Positions 40,031 to 47,869 are shown, counted from the stretch's first letter. The stretch is DNA of 64,000 bases from Limnohabitans sp. Jir61 (GCF_003063545.1 NZ_NESD01000003.1:1-64000); one strand, 5' to 3'. A program made the numbers and translations. Notes: a model not told the origin generated them from the letters alone.

Positions 40031-40189
40031 ATGAGATTCGCAATCGTCACGTCTTCCATCTCCGCTCTGCTCATCACTGTCGTCAGCGCAATTTCAATCA
40101 CCGTTCTTTCTTGGTTGTATCCAGCAGTTCAGAACTACAACCCGGCCTCTGAGATGAGTACTGAAATTTCATGGGGCCAAGGTAGCTAA
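40031..40189 (+). CDS. Small membrane protein with EISWGQGS tail
   Basis: A 52-codon gene starting MRFAIVTSSISALLITVVS. One hydrophobic helix spans about residues 4-28, and the short polar tail ends STEISWGQGS. It lies 60 nt after promoter copy 1, and a second gene begins 3 bp after its stop. That neighbour has the same build and a related tail (EIKWGEGS), so the two look like paralogues. No family was recognised. Membrane anchored, tail probably outside. Confidence 0.6.
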   Translation: MRFAIVTSSISALLITVVSAISITVLSWLYPAVQNYNPASEMSTEISWGQGS

Positions 40190-40192
40190 GTT

Positions 40193-40375
40193 ATGAAGCT
40201 CAGTTTCATCATCGCGGTGCTTCTCTCAATTACGAGTATCAGCTCGGCAGCGATTCTTTTTTGGCACACCGCACCTCAATCATCTGCAAAAAAATTTGCG
40301 CCTCAATCTTCAATAGAAATCAAATGGGGCGAGGGTTCTGAAGCTGGCTCACCTGCTAGCACAACCCGCAATTAA
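40193..40375 (+). CDS. Small membrane protein with EIKWGEGS motif
   Basis: A 60-codon gene: MKLSFIIAVLLSITSISSA is a signal peptide or anchor, followed by LFWHTAPQSSAKKFAPQ and EIKWGEGSEAGSPASTTRN. It is 3 bp after the 52-codon gene and shares its helix-plus-EI-x-WG-x-GS layout. The region after it up to 40573 is AT-rich and holds nothing that I can identify. Confidence 0.6.
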   Translation: MKLSFIIAVLLSITSISSAAILFWHTAPQSSAKKFAPQSSIEIKWGEGSEAGSPASTTRN

Positions 40376-40573
40376 TCGATCGCTTAGGCTGTCAGTGGCT
40401 GTAGTTGTGCCTAATGCTTGTCAATGCCTTGCGCGTTCCAGCACGCACTAAAAATTGGCAGATCAAGAAAGTTATTTTTTCAACATAGTTGCACGTCCAT
40501 TTCTTTGTGCGTCAAAACACTTGACGTTATAAAAATCTTATCTGCAACACGTTTCTGTCTCTATACGAAATTG

Positions 40574-40597
40574 GCTCTAGAACCATCTTGCTATGGC
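40574..40597 (+). promoter_or_regulatory. Palindrome/-10 promoter unit, copy 2
   Basis: GCTCTAGAAC (one mismatch), 8 nt (CATCTTGC), TATGGC. It lies 32 nt before the ATG at 40630. It is the weakest of the four in the -10 position. Confidence 0.5.
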
Positions 40598-40629
40598 TTG
40601 CTGATTCCTTTTAAAAATAGCATTTACAC

Positions 40630-40974
40630 ATGTCTAAAACCTTCATATCTTCTCGGCTTTTTCTTATCACTTGCTTCGTTGCAAACATTGCTTCTTTTTC
40701 GGCTGTATTTGCAAGGGCTGACTTGTCAAAAACTACTCCCATTGCATTTGGGAACGATGAACAAGATTTTATTTTTACAGGGCTCTGTCCGAATGGCGAT
40801 GCTTATCGCATTCACGCATACCAAATGGATATTGACGGTTTAACGCAAGCGTTTTATGACTTTGATGGCCCAGCAGGTAAAGGCTCCGTCAAGACCAATG
40901 CGGCTCCTAAAAAAATGGTTGTGCGCGTTTGCCATGAATTGGCTGATATCGCAAATGGTTCAAAGTTTGATTGA
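40630..40974 (+). CDS. Small secreted protein with two cysteines
   Basis: A 114-residue exported protein. A signal peptide covers about residues 1-30 (ending VFARA). The mature chain of about 84 residues has two Cys (GLCPNGD and VRVCHELAD) that could form a disulfide, and acidic/aromatic stretches (AYQMDIDGLTQAFYDFDGP). No family was recognised. It has its own copy of the shared promoter and ends two bases before the next one. Confidence 0.6.
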   Translation: MSKTFISSRLFLITCFVANIASFSAVFARADLSKTTPIAFGNDEQDFIFTGLCPNGDAYRIHAYQMDIDGLTQAFYDFDGPAGKGSVKTNAAPKKMVVRVCHELADIANGSKFD

Positions 40975-40976
40975 AT

Positions 40977-41000
40977 GTTCTAGAACCTATTTGCTATTGA
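40977..41000 (+). promoter_or_regulatory. Palindrome/-10 promoter unit, copy 3
   Basis: A perfect GTTCTAGAAC, 8 nt (CTATTTGC), TATTGA. It lies 55 nt before the ATG at 41056. It begins 3 bp after the stop codon of the preceding small gene. Confidence 0.65.
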
Positions 41001-41055
41001 GATCGTTATGCGTCGCCTCTCTAATGACCTTACTCATTTTTCTTGAAGAGGTCAT

Positions 41056-41286
41056 ATGCAATTCAACTTCAAAAAGCCTATCTCTGGTCTCATAGTCTTG
41101 GCAGCGCTTAGTTGTGCGATGTCTGTCTATTCTGAAAATCACAATGTGGCGCCACGCACTTTTGCGAGCAATCAATTCTCTGAATTACCAAATTCACTTA
41201 AAGTTGAAAATATTTCTCGTGACTACTCCAACGCCCACATTGAATTGATGAAGAAACCTGATGAAGTGACCATTAGCGCTTTTTGA
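41056..41286 (+). CDS. Small secreted protein
   Basis: A 76-residue exported protein. The start MQFNFKKPISGLIVLAALS and the following CAMSVYSE give a signal peptide cut near residue 26. The mature part (about 50 residues) is polar with no Cys after the signal. GAGGTCAT-type purines precede the ATG. No family was recognised. Own promoter (copy 3). Confidence 0.55.
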   Translation: MQFNFKKPISGLIVLAALSCAMSVYSENHNVAPRTFASNQFSELPNSLKVENISRDYSNAHIELMKKPDEVTISAF

Positions 41287-41320
41287 ATCCACCTTATTAA
41301 CTCAAGCGCCTAGCCCATTG

Positions 41321-41344
41321 GTTCTAGAACTGATTGCATATTGA
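41321..41344 (+). promoter_or_regulatory. Palindrome/-10 promoter unit, copy 4
   Basis: A perfect GTTCTAGAAC, 8 nt (TGATTGCA), TATTGA. It lies 81 nt before the regulator gene at 41426, so the regulator belongs to the same set and may control itself. Confidence 0.65.
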
Positions 41345-41425
41345 ATGAACAGCTTCGTCTGCCTAGCATGATCTGGTGAACAAGCTCTTTACGTATCGCC
41401 AAACTCAGTCTGACTGAATAACCAA

Positions 41426-41800
41426 ATGCTTCATTTGTCCATTGAGTACAAATTCTCGAACAAACCTACAAGCAACAGGTTGGAACACCCACTTCTAGTT
41501 TTGCTTGAAAGTGTCAACGAAACTGGATCTATCAACAAGGCCGCCAAGCACCTGGGGCTGTCATACCGCTATGTTTGGGGCGAGTTAAAACGTTGGGAAT
41601 CCGAGCTGAACACTAACCTCATCGTTTGGGGCAGAACAAGCAAAGGCGCAGCCTTGACACCAGAAGCGATGCAATTTCTCGAGGAAGTATCTAAAACAGA
41701 GATTGACCTAGCGCTTCAAATCGCTCATATTAAAAATCGGGTCGAAAAGTGCGTTTCTGTTTTAAAAAACTCCCGCACTATGCATCTGGCAACGCACTAG
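41426..41800 (+). CDS. ModE/LysR-like winged-helix regulator, DNA-binding domain only
   Basis: A 124-residue protein consisting of one winged helix. HPLLVLLESVNETGSINKAA and HLGLSYRYVWGELKRWE match the N-terminal domain of ModE and LysR-like ModE regulators, with TPEAMQFLEEVSK as the end of the wing/dimer helix. The molybdate-binding or periplasmic-binding-like C-terminal domain is absent. The frame is closed by a normal stop, and the last 20 residues are unlike the family. It lies between the small secreted genes and a two-component system and is preceded by promoter copy 4. Confidence 0.75.
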   Translation: MLHLSIEYKFSNKPTSNRLEHPLLVLLESVNETGSINKAAKHLGLSYRYVWGELKRWESELNTNLIVWGRTSKGAALTPEAMQFLEEVSKTEIDLALQIAHIKNRVEKCVSVLKNSRTMHLATH

Positions 41801-41866
41801 CAATTATTTGTAATTACTTACACCTAATAAGCTCTCGGTTAAAACCCATATACAACCAAAATTCAG

Positions 41867-41895
41867 TTGATCTACACAAGGCTACTGGCTAGTAT
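41867..41895 (+). promoter_or_regulatory. Sigma-70-type promoter of the response-regulator gene
   Basis: TTGATC, 17 nt, TAGTAT. The predicted start is about 41902, only three or so bases before the ATG at 41905, and no Shine-Dalgarno sequence is present. The mRNA may be leaderless. Confidence 0.45.
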
Positions 41896-41904
41896 TACTT
41901 TCTC

Positions 41905-42546
41905 ATGGATGCAATTTACAAAAAATCTCTTTTAATCATTGATGACCATCCGGTGTATCGCGATGCACTGCGAGAAAAATTAAGCCATGTCTTTTCTGGT
42001 GATGGAATTGAAGTTGCGGTTGCGAGCAACGCTAATGATGGCTTATCGCTTTTAGAGCAATCTAATCATCAGTGGATCGTTTTGCTTGATGTGCAGATGC
42101 CCGGGCTCAGTGGACTTGCAGGCATCAAAGTTTTCAAAAAAATTCCAAATGTCGAACATGTTGTCTCCATTTCTGGGCTGGATGTGAACTCTTGGGAACC
42201 TAAAACCGCATCGGCTGGTGCGTCGCTATTTCTCTCAAAAGACAGCACGGCTGATTTCATTATTCTGAAACTCAAGCCCTTGTTCGCCATTGATCCGGAC
42301 TATGTTGCCACTGACGTCAATCTTGAACCCAAAGAATTTCGACTCACCCAAAGACAGCTTGAAGTTCTTGACTTGATTGCTCAAGGCCATCCAAATAAAG
42401 TCATCGCAGATTACCTTGATATCAGTGAACAAACTGTCAAGATTCACATCAATCAGATCTTTAAAGAACTGCGTGTTTTCAACAGAACGCAGGCAATGAT
42501 CAAAGCACAAAAACATCACTTGCTTCTTGAAACAAGGTCAAAGTGA
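41905..42546 (+). CDS. NarL/LuxR-family response regulator
   Basis: A 213-residue response regulator. The receiver domain has the acidic pair in IIDDHP near residue 12 and the phosphorylation site Asp62 in LLDVQMPGLSG. The C-terminal LuxR-type HTH includes LTQRQLEVLDLIAQGHPNK and ISEQTVKIHINQIF. It lies 15 bp before the hybrid kinase gene, its likely partner. It could be the activator that reads the GTTCTAGAAC palindromes, but this is untested. Confidence 0.92.
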   Translation: MDAIYKKSLLIIDDHPVYRDALREKLSHVFSGDGIEVAVASNANDGLSLLEQSNHQWIVLLDVQMPGLSGLAGIKVFKKIPNVEHVVSISGLDVNSWEPKTASAGASLFLSKDSTADFIILKLKPLFAIDPDYVATDVNLEPKEFRLTQRQLEVLDLIAQGHPNKVIADYLDISEQTVKIHINQIFKELRVFNRTQAMIKAQKHHLLLETRSK

Positions 42547-42561
42547 TTTTCTAAAACGCTT

Positions 42562-44367
42562 ATGCCTAGCAACACAGCACGACTCAAACCCGCAACGATC
42601 AAGGCTAATAATGCGCGTCTTGCTGAAGATGAAGCAAGTCAGTTGTATCTATTGCGTGAAAAAGCCGTACACATCATCAAGGCCGCTAGATCAGCCACGC
42701 CTGCGAACATATTAGCCCCCCTACTTTGTATCCCTGCATTTAGTGGTGAAGTCAATCCAAAGTATTTGGGTATTTGGCTGACTTACATGTTCGTCGTTGT
42801 CGTGATCCGAACATGGATATTTTTTAAGCTTAAAGACAAAGTAGAAGACATTAGCAATCCGCAGCGTGATTTGAAAATGGCCTCATTAGCTGTCGGCATC
42901 GTGGGCTTAGGGTGGGGTTTAGGCTGGGTATTGATGGCGCCTGATTTGCAGATGGTCAATCGCATCATTTATGTTTACATGATCACAGCTGCAATGATTT
43001 CAAGTATGTTTGCTTATAGCGTGCACAAGCCTACTTTTTATTCATTCACACTGCCCATCATCATCCCATCGCTCAGCACAGCGATATGGTCAATAGATAT
43101 TTTGCCCTGGACTTTTTCAGTTGGTCTGGCCACTTTATATCTTGTTGTTCTCGGCATTTCTAAGAATTTTTCTAGAACATTTGAAGATTCACTTCGCCTT
43201 AGATTTAGGAATGAACACCTCTACAAAGAACTAGCCAACGAACGAGATCAATCGATTGCTGCGAATGTTGCGAAATCTAAATTTATTGCAGTGGCTAGTC
43301 ACGACTTGCGTCAACCAATGCACGCGGTGAACGTCTATCTAGACATCTTTGATGCAGACAAATTTCCTGAGCAAGACAAACTGTTGCTGAGCAAAATCAA
43401 AAGTAGCATCACTTCGCTTAACTCAATGTTTGATTCGTTGCTCAACATTAGCAAGTTAGATGCCCTTGTCACACCCGTTAACAATCGTATTTTCAGTTTG
43501 CAAGAACTAGCCAATACGCTTCGCGACTTGAATGCCACACGCGCAGCTGCGAAAGGATTGACATTCAAAATTTCAAATCCGAATTTAAATGTTTGCGGTG
43601 ATAAATTGCTTTTGCAACAAATCATTAGCAATCTCATCTCAAATGCGATTCAATACACCGAGACTGGCAGCGTAGATGTGAATCTCACTGAACAGATTGG
43701 CTGTTTGGTCGTTGAAGTGATTGACACCGGATGCGGGGTAGAGGAATCAGAACAGTTACACATCTTCGGTGAGTTTTATCGCGCAGATCGAACTCGCTCA
43801 TTGCATGATGGGCTTGGACTGGGACTGTCCATCGTACAGCGCTTGTCCGACCTCATTGGCGCTACCGTGCATCTCAGTTCTCAACCCGACATGGGCTCTA
43901 AATTTGTGATCACAACACCTTACGTGACATCCACAAGTCATGAAGCCCTAGAGCTAGCAACAACACAAACTAAATCCCTCAAAAAACACCGGATTTTGCA
44001 AGGCAAATACATTGCAGTGATTGAAGACAATCCTGTCATTGTGGATGCCTACAAGCAAACCTTAGCGAACGAAGGGGCCTACGTTCACGTTTTGTCCGAA
44101 TCTGAGACAGCACTAGACGAACAACTTGAAAATATTGACTCCATTGACTGCATCCTCAGCGACTACAGATTAAGTCGCACCACAGGAGATGTGTTGATTC
44201 AAAAAATTCGGGAAAACTACAACGAGGAAATTCCCGCCATCATCGTGACGGCCGATACATCACCCTCGCATATCAATTTATTTGCCAGCTTAAACGTACA
44301 AGTCATGCACAAGCCTATTAGCTTTCAAGCTGTCGTCCATGCCATTAAAGACCTCGTTGAATCCTAA
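42562..44367 (+). CDS. Hybrid sensor histidine kinase with seven-helix-type membrane sensor
   Basis: A 601-residue kinase. About six hydrophobic segments (residues 50-205) form the sensor, with no periplasmic domain. HisKA has His247 in ASHDLRQPMHAVNVYLD; the ATPase domain has NLISNAIQYTETG, DTGCGVEE and GLGLGLSIVQRL. A C-terminal receiver carries Asp534 in CILSDYRL. The sensor layout suggests a ligand in the membrane or a signal from membrane peptides, such as the small proteins encoded upstream, but this is only a guess. Paired with the preceding response regulator. Confidence 0.92.
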   Translation: MPSNTARLKPATIKANNARLAEDEASQLYLLREKAVHIIKAARSATPANILAPLLCIPAFSGEVNPKYLGIWLTYMFVVVVIRTWIFFKLKDKVEDISNPQRDLKMASLAVGIVGLGWGLGWVLMAPDLQMVNRIIYVYMITAAMISSMFAYSVHKPTFYSFTLPIIIPSLSTAIWSIDILPWTFSVGLATLYLVVLGISKNFSRTFEDSLRLRFRNEHLYKELANERDQSIAANVAKSKFIAVASHDLRQPMHAVNVYLDIFDADKFPEQDKLLLSKIKSSITSLNSMFDSLLNISKLDALVTPVNNRIFSLQELANTLRDLNATRAAAKGLTFKISNPNLNVCGDKLLLQQIISNLISNAIQYTETGSVDVNLTEQIGCLVVEVIDTGCGVEESEQLHIFGEFYRADRTRSLHDGLGLGLSIVQRLSDLIGATVHLSSQPDMGSKFVITTPYVTSTSHEALELATTQTKSLKKHRILQGKYIAVIEDNPVIVDAYKQTLANEGAYVHVLSESETALDEQLENIDSIDCILSDYRLSRTTGDVLIQKIRENYNEEIPAIIVTADTSPSHINLFASLNVQVMHKPISFQAVVHAIKDLVES

Positions 44368-44396
44368 AAGCGAACCGAGACTGCATCTGGCCGCCT

Positions 44397-44786
44397 TTAA
44401 GCAGCGATATCAACATATGACCCTTTATAGCCATGTGGTGAGTAAGCCTGAGCTTTGTAGTCTTTAAATTGAAGCTCACGAATTAGGTTGCCTGTTTGTT
44501 GCTGCTCTACTTTGACCGATAGCAAGGCCTGTTTTTTGTTGTATGAAATATCTAGCAAATTAACGTTAGACGCCTCTTTTGCGCGGGCGGCAATTTGTGC
44601 TTCTATTGCCTTGAGGCTAGCCAATAAGTCGGGCTTCGCTTGTTGTTTGATCTCGAGTGCGTCTTTTCCTAGCCCTGCAATTTGAGGCGTCGCGTTTCCG
44701 GCGACTTTATTTGGCCGCGCTGAGATTTGCGCAGACACACTGGCTGTTGTAGGAATGTTGATCGAAGTTACGCTGACGCTGTTCAC
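44397..44786 (-). CDS. FlaG-like small protein
   Basis: A 129-residue protein. I choose the GTG at 44786 because GGAGGG lies 9 nt before it; the ATG at 44813 has no such site. The N-terminal half is Ser/Thr/Ala-rich and low in structure. The C-terminal part DISYNKKQALLSVKVEQQ and TGNLIRELQF resembles the conserved beta core of FlaG, where a VKVID-TGEVIRQIP pattern is typical. FlaG genes normally lie next to fliD in flagellar clusters; none is here. The similarity is weak. Convergent with the hybrid kinase (29 bp). Confidence 0.45.
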   Translation of the reverse strand: MNSVSVTSINIPTTASVSAQISARPNKVAGNATPQIAGLGKDALEIKQQAKPDLLASLKAIEAQIAARAKEASNVNLLDISYNKKQALLSVKVEQQQTGNLIRELQFKDYKAQAYSPHGYKGSYVDIAA

Positions 44787-44869
44787 AGCTGCAAACCCTC
44801 CATTGGCATACAAAAATATAGCTCAATATGGACTTGTTTTGCAAGTCATTTCATCGACCCAAAGCGCGC

Positions 44870-45796
44870 TTAAAACACCACGATCACATCTTCGCTGACG
44901 TATCGGTAAATGAAGTCTGGGCCGTTGTAACCCAGCGATCTAAAGTAGCCCGCCTTGGCCTTGATGTAAATACGGTTCGCAATGGGCTTGGTCGCCGAAA
45001 ATTCAAATGCTTTTGCAAGTGTTTTGGCGTCATCCCCTCCTGCTTGACGACCATAACCCACGTTCGCACTGAGATTCCAGCTCGATACCGCGCGATTGAA
45101 CTCTATCGCTGCGATATTTTCGACGAAACGGTATGGGTTGAAATAACCACTGGTAACACCGGTATCTGTATTTTTGAAATATCGACTGCGTAATTGCAAA
45201 TTAACACCTTGCTCTGGCAAGACGTCGTATGTCATTTTTATTTTTGCTAGCGGCCTGTGATTACCGTCTGTATACCTTGTTTCGCCGAGTGTGAACTGCA
45301 TCTTCATCGCAGCGAGGATCGCCTGTTCGACACTCACGTTGTAGTTATTCGCCACAACCCTTGTCATGAGTGACTGCTGAACTTCTACGCGATCTCGGTT
45401 ATAGGTAATTTCTGCAGTCGTTTTTTCATGCAATCGCTTTGAATAGCTGGCATCTGCAGTCCACAGTGCATTGACGGTTTCGAGTGTGTTGTATCCGACT
45501 GTTAGATTTTTAGTCGTCCCTGACTGATCCGTATTTTTCGAGACAACAGAAACTTGATTGCCCTTGCTATACCAATCGCCCATTTGGAAGTGATTGCGAC
45601 TGTATTCCACACCAACTAAGTTGTCGGCATCTTGATAGCGATCGTAATAACCTGTTTTGTATTTATCCGTTTTGAATCCATCGCCAAAGCTAGCCTTATA
45701 GACGCTGGGCAGGTACAAGGCCTGCGCAATCACATGCCCAGTGCTCGCACATCCAATCAATAAAAGGAAAAATACTCTAGTAACTGCAATGCTCAT
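44870..45796 (-). CDS. Outer-membrane beta-barrel protein, unknown
   Basis: A 308-residue exported protein. Signal peptide MSIAVTRVFFLLLIGCAST through about residue 24. The rest shows repeated amphipathic strands (VGVEYSRNHFQMGDWY, TAEITYNRDRVEVQQS, NLQLRSRYFK) and ends in Phe (VIVVF), as expected for an outer-membrane barrel. No family was recognised. It begins 5 bp after the membrane protein gene at 45802, in an apparent three-gene unit with MipA. Confidence 0.65.
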   Translation of the reverse strand: MSIAVTRVFFLLLIGCASTGHVIAQALYLPSVYKASFGDGFKTDKYKTGYYDRYQDADNLVGVEYSRNHFQMGDWYSKGNQVSVVSKNTDQSGTTKNLTVGYNTLETVNALWTADASYSKRLHEKTTAEITYNRDRVEVQQSLMTRVVANNYNVSVEQAILAAMKMQFTLGETRYTDGNHRPLAKIKMTYDVLPEQGVNLQLRSRYFKNTDTGVTSGYFNPYRFVENIAAIEFNRAVSSWNLSANVGYGRQAGGDDAKTLAKAFEFSATKPIANRIYIKAKAGYFRSLGYNGPDFIYRYVSEDVIVVF

Positions 45797-45801
45797 GATG
45801 C

Positions 45802-46359
45802 TTATTGATACTTCTGCACTTTCAATGACTTAAACACAATGACTGCTGTATGAAACAAACTCACGGTGACAAAGCAGCCCATGAAGTCGCCAAATGTCAT
45901 CGCGAGCGATTTGTTCCAATATTCTTCTGTAATGACCACCCCGTCTGCAATGTATAACATCGTATGTACAAAGCCATTCGATGCACTAGCAACTGCAGAT
46001 AACAACACGATATGCCCATAACGCAAATTATCTAAAGTTCTCCTAATGCGCAGCACCTTCATAAGCCCATACGCTACCAGCGCATAGCATGTCAGCCCAT
46101 TGAATGCAAATAGAAACACGGACACTAGTTCCTTGTCTGGCCAAATGCCCCAGCCTAAATACACACCTGAGACTAACAAACCAACATATGCTGGCATTCG
46201 CCCAACTAGTAACAATAGCAGCTTGACGCCCGCCGGAATAAATAAAAGGCTGATGCCTGCAGAGTAAACAAAGTACTGATCAAAGATTTGATTCACTCGA
46301 AATGAAACCGCAAAAATAATTCCGGCGGCTAAAGCGGTATAAAAGTTTTTTAACTCCAT
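45802..46359 (-). CDS. Stand-alone MASE1-like membrane protein
   Basis: A 185-residue membrane protein with about six hydrophobic segments. SAGISLLFIPAGVKLLLLLV near residue 33 and MTFGDFMGCFVTVSLFHT near residue 157 resemble the MASE1 sensor domain, which normally heads kinases or diguanylate cyclases. No output domain is attached. It lies between MipA (40 bp) and the barrel gene (5 bp). It might pass a signal to the nearby hybrid kinase; this is inference. Confidence 0.55.
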   Translation of the reverse strand: MELKNFYTALAAGIIFAVSFRVNQIFDQYFVYSAGISLLFIPAGVKLLLLLVGRMPAYVGLLVSGVYLGWGIWPDKELVSVFLFAFNGLTCYALVAYGLMKVLRIRRTLDNLRYGHIVLLSAVASASNGFVHTMLYIADGVVITEEYWNKSLAMTFGDFMGCFVTVSLFHTAVIVFKSLKVQKYQ

Positions 46360-46399
46360 AGCTTTCTCATAATGCGAGGTTTACAAGTACGTCACGTTA

Positions 46400-47152
46400 T
46401 CAATGAAAGCTTTTGGTGACTGCTAGATAACTAGAGATCTGGTTTTTAGTTTGCACCAAAGGACTGTCAGTGATGGCGCTGTCGAACCATTTTTTTCTAA
46501 CTTGATACACCAAACTTAAATCTTTAACTAATGGATATTCGGCTGTCAGACCAAAATTGGGAGTTGTCGATGTTTTGCCTGAGTATGTGCTGAGGCCGCT
46601 GTTGGTCGATTCTGTCGAACTGATGCCATATAGATGCTGCACATACTTAGCGCTTCTTCGCTCCAAACCCAACTGGGGATAAAAACTGACGCCGCCCAAG
46701 GAAAATTTAGCGGCGTACATCAAGTCCAACAAATTGCCACCAGATGTCGGATCATAAAAATCATAAGCAAAAAATGCACCGTACTCAGTTGACTGGAATG
46801 TGCCGACACCGATTGGCAAAGGGTTTGCGCGATCACGGATGCCTGCCAGTGCAGACTTGTAACCTTCGAGTGTGACCCTTGCTGATATTTCCATGTGCCC
46901 CGCCCCTAGTGGCATAACTTTGTAGCCTAAGGTATTGATGCGTGCATAGAAAGGGCCATAGTCAGCGTAAGCGTAAGGTAGTAGCGCATTGGTGCTGTCT
47001 GCAGTGCGAGTGATAGCGGGTGTGCGGTACACAGCGCCACCGACATCCCCTTGCAATGTGTATGCGTCTTGCGCCCAACAGAAGGGTGTAAAAACTGAGG
47101 CACTGATACACAGCGCGCCTAATAACTTTTTGGGGATCTTTGACTTGGTCAT
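46400..47152 (-). CDS. MipA/OmpV-family outer-membrane protein
   Basis: A 250-residue exported barrel of the MipA/OmpV type. The signal peptide ends near residue 27 (FCWAQ-D). Family features include LLPYAYADYGPFYARINTLGYK-type region near residue 60-80 and a terminal His/Phe pair (VTKSFH). In E. coli MipA links lytic transglycosylase to PBP1B; most homologues are of unknown function, some induced by antibiotics. First gene of the minus-strand unit and divergent from the MBL hydrolase gene (49 bp). Confidence 0.8.
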   Translation of the reverse strand: MTKSKIPKKLLGALCISASVFTPFCWAQDAYTLQGDVGGAVYRTPAITRTADSTNALLPYAYADYGPFYARINTLGYKVMPLGAGHMEISARVTLEGYKSALAGIRDRANPLPIGVGTFQSTEYGAFFAYDFYDPTSGGNLLDLMYAAKFSLGGVSFYPQLGLERRSAKYVQHLYGISSTESTNSGLSTYSGKTSTTPNFGLTAEYPLVKDLSLVYQVRKKWFDSAITDSPLVQTKNQISSYLAVTKSFH

Positions 47153-47201
47153 GAAGCAATGTTATCGCTTACAGCCGTTATTTAACGCTACCATTTACCT
47201 C

Positions 47202-47840
47202 ATGCTCCAGTACGAAACCGTTCCCGTGACCCCTTTCCAACAAAATTGTTCCATCGTCTGGTGCGATGCGACGATGAAAGCCGCAGTGATTGATCCAGGC
47301 GGCGATTTGCCTGTGTTGGAAGCCGCTTGCAAAGAGCTTGGCGTGACACTGGAGCAAATCTGGATCACGCACGCGCATATTGACCACGCAGGTGCAACAG
47401 CCGATTTGGCAGAGAAGCTCAATTTACCGATCATGGGGCCACATGAAGATGACCAATTTTGGATAGATGGGTTGCCTCAGGCTGCAGCCAATTACCACTT
47501 CCCGCCAGCTCGTCCTTTTAAACCAACACGCTGGTTGCATGATGGAGACACCGTCACACTTGGTGGGCATACCTTGCAGGTTCGCCACTGTCCTGGTCAT
47601 ACGCCCGGCCATGTGGTGTTTTATTCGCCAGAAATTAAACGTGCGTTTGTGGGTGATGTGCTGTTCGCTGGCAGCATTGGACGGACAGACTTTCCTCGTG
47701 GTAACCACGAGGACTTAATCAATAGCATCACGCAACGACTTTGGCCAATGGGTGACGATACGGTGTTCATTCCGGGTCACGGCCCTGAAAGTACGTTTGG
47801 CCGTGAACGCAAGACCAACCCTTATGTGGGTGGGACCTGA
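47202..47840 (+). CDS. MBL-fold metallo-hydrolase (GloB/YcbL type)
   Basis: A 212-residue metallo-beta-lactamase-fold hydrolase. Metal-binding motif THAHIDHAG (HxHxDH) near residue 56, then HCPGHTPGH near 130, FVGDVLFAGSIGRTD near 155 and FIPGHGPES at the end. It belongs to the short glyoxalase II-like group (YcbL), whose substrates are thioesters. I use the ATG at 47202; the longer frame runs into the divergent mipA gene. It marks the return to GC-rich core-type sequence. Confidence 0.93.
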   Translation: MLQYETVPVTPFQQNCSIVWCDATMKAAVIDPGGDLPVLEAACKELGVTLEQIWITHAHIDHAGATADLAEKLNLPIMGPHEDDQFWIDGLPQAAANYHFPPARPFKPTRWLHDGDTVTLGGHTLQVRHCPGHTPGHVVFYSPEIKRAFVGDVLFAGSIGRTDFPRGNHEDLINSITQRLWPMGDDTVFIPGHGPESTFGRERKTNPYVGGT

Positions 47841-47869
47841 AACGTGGGCAGGGGATTGCAACGTATTTG

